Source: an uncultured Butyricicoccus sp.
GTDB lineage: Bacteria > Bacillota > Clostridia > Oscillospirales > Butyricicoccaceae
Assembly: GCA_900555465.1 (NCBI GenBank)
Contig: USLE01000105.1
Span: forward strand, 1 to 5,611
Direction of reading: 5' to 3'
Length of the DNA: 5,611 bases
Made by a program: the position numbers and the translations under genes. This document shows, in pieces, positions 5,415 to 5,611 of the stretch; position 1 is the first letter of the stretch; each line of letters starts with the position of its first letter. The notes under the pieces are model-generated. The model saw only the letters and a program-made list of their open reading frames with translations, did not search any database and had not been told where the DNA came from.

Positions 5415-5466
5415 CTGGCGATGTTTGGCCTGCGCTTGCCGTTTTCGTAAAGGCGACGCTCCAGCC
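5413..5466. repeat. Nested stem structure
   Basis: GGCTGG (5413-5418) pairs with CCAGCC (5461-5466). Inside, GCG (5432-5434) pairs with CGC (5457-5459) and TTGCC (5436-5440) with GGCGA (5452-5456, one wobble). An 11-nt loop closes the structure and a 13-nt stretch is unpaired on the left side only. It looks like one unit of the repeat block. Confidence 0.4.
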
Positions 5467-5480
5467 GAGTGCAGATATGC

Positions 5481-5499
5481 GGGCGCGCAATGCGCGCCC
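5481..5499. repeat. GC palindrome next to CCCCTACGGGG
   Basis: GGGCGCGCA (5481-5489) and TGCGCGCCC (5491-5499) are perfect inverted copies around one A, followed by CCCCTACGGGG (5497-5507). Read on the - strand this is CGTAGGGGCGCGCA..., the shape of short dispersed palindromic repeats I recall from gut Clostridia. Confidence 0.6.
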
Positions 5500-5519
5500 C
5501 TACGGGGTGGACGCAGCGT

Positions 5520-5568
5520 TTGGCGCGCCGGGGTCGTGGCTCAGAGCTTGGCGCGCCGAGGTCGTCGC
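5520..5568 (+). repeat. Two 21-nt direct repeats, 28-nt period
   Basis: Copies at 5520-5540 and 5548-5568 share TTGGCGCGCCG.GGTCGT.GC and differ at two positions. Each contains the palindrome GGCGCGCC. A 7-nt spacer separates them. Confidence 0.75.
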
Positions 5569-5611
5569 GCCCTACGAAATTGCACGGCAATTCACCTTCT
5601 CGCGCCCTACG
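5565..5611 (+). repeat. TCGCGCCCTACG repeats flanking a small palindrome
   Basis: TCGCGCCCTACG occurs at 5565-5576 and again at 5600-5611, a 35-nt period, and a related GCGCGCCCCTACG ends at 5504. Between the two exact copies lies the hairpin AATTGC/GCAATT (5578-5583 with 5587-5592, loop ACG). The pattern continues to the window edge, so more units may follow. Confidence 0.65.

Larger units (their letters stand above)
5131..5611. repeat. Repeat-rich intergenic block without a credible gene
   Basis: About 480 nt contain no reading frame with a convincing RBS and protein-like composition. The open frames here give Arg/Pro/Ala-rich translations typical of repeats. Instead there is a chain of hairpins (5151-5170, 5232-5248, 5255-5278), a long imperfect palindrome (5312-5374), a G10 run, a nested stem (5413-5466), a GC palindrome (5481-5499), two 21-nt direct repeats (5520-5568) and repeated CCCTACG ends. 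It resembles the mobile or dispersed intergenic repeats I recall from gut Clostridia, which is memory and not a search. The block runs off the right edge. Confidence 0.6.

Noticed and set aside
5216..5590. A 124-codon open frame on the - strand in the right-hand block
   Set aside because: It reads through every palindrome and direct repeat in the region. The Arg/Pro-rich product is typical of translated intergenic repeats.
5520..5611. CRISPR array
   Set aside because: The repeats are few, have periods of 28 and 35 nt with only 7-23 nt between copies, are not uniform, and no cas gene is present.
5131..5611. tRNA, rRNA or insertion-sequence transposase gene
   Set aside because: No cloverleaf with a T-loop motif, no rRNA-like stretch and no transposase-like reading frame could be recognised.

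Overview
The window reads like a GC-rich gut Clostridia genome, most likely Oscillospirales (Oscillospiraceae, Faecalibacterium or Butyricicoccus-like bacteria). The reasons are the butyrate-type EtfA sequence, the compact cytoplasmic GlgX, and GC-rich intergenic repeats of a kind I remember from these genomes. The genus is inference, and I see no phage, plasmid, CRISPR or defence module.

Layout. (1) Positions 4-1097, + strand: etfA, the electron-transfer flavoprotein alpha subunit. Its frame is broken near 556-558 by what looks like a 22-nt deletion. The preceding gene lies outside the window. (2) 1098-1248: non-coding, with two short hairpins. (3) 1249-1288: a strong perfect hairpin acting as a shared terminator for the convergent genes etfA and glgX. 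(4) 1288-3402, - strand: glgX, an intact glycogen debranching enzyme with its own sigma-A-type promoter (3444-3472). (5) 3473-3733: non-coding, holding a pair of direct repeats and five consecutive hairpins. (6) 3734-5060, - strand: a two-gene operon, rmlA (glucose-1-phosphate nucleotidyltransferase) followed after 16 nt by a YjbQ/UPF0047 gene. A promoter stands upstream of rmlA at 5099-5127. (7) 5131-5611: about 480 nt without a credible gene, packed with inverted and direct repeats, a G10 run and a 63-nt imperfect palindrome, and running off the window end.

How the genes relate. EtfA would serve energy metabolism through butyryl-CoA dehydrogenase. GlgX debranches glycogen or related alpha-glucans and so helps feed the glucose-1-phosphate pool, from which RmlA would make dTDP-glucose for cell-surface sugars. 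The RmlA-YjbQ pairing has no obvious pathway logic. I found no convincing new multi-gene system. The items most worth checking are the etfA lesion, the hairpin cluster after yjbQ, and the repeat-rich block at the right end.
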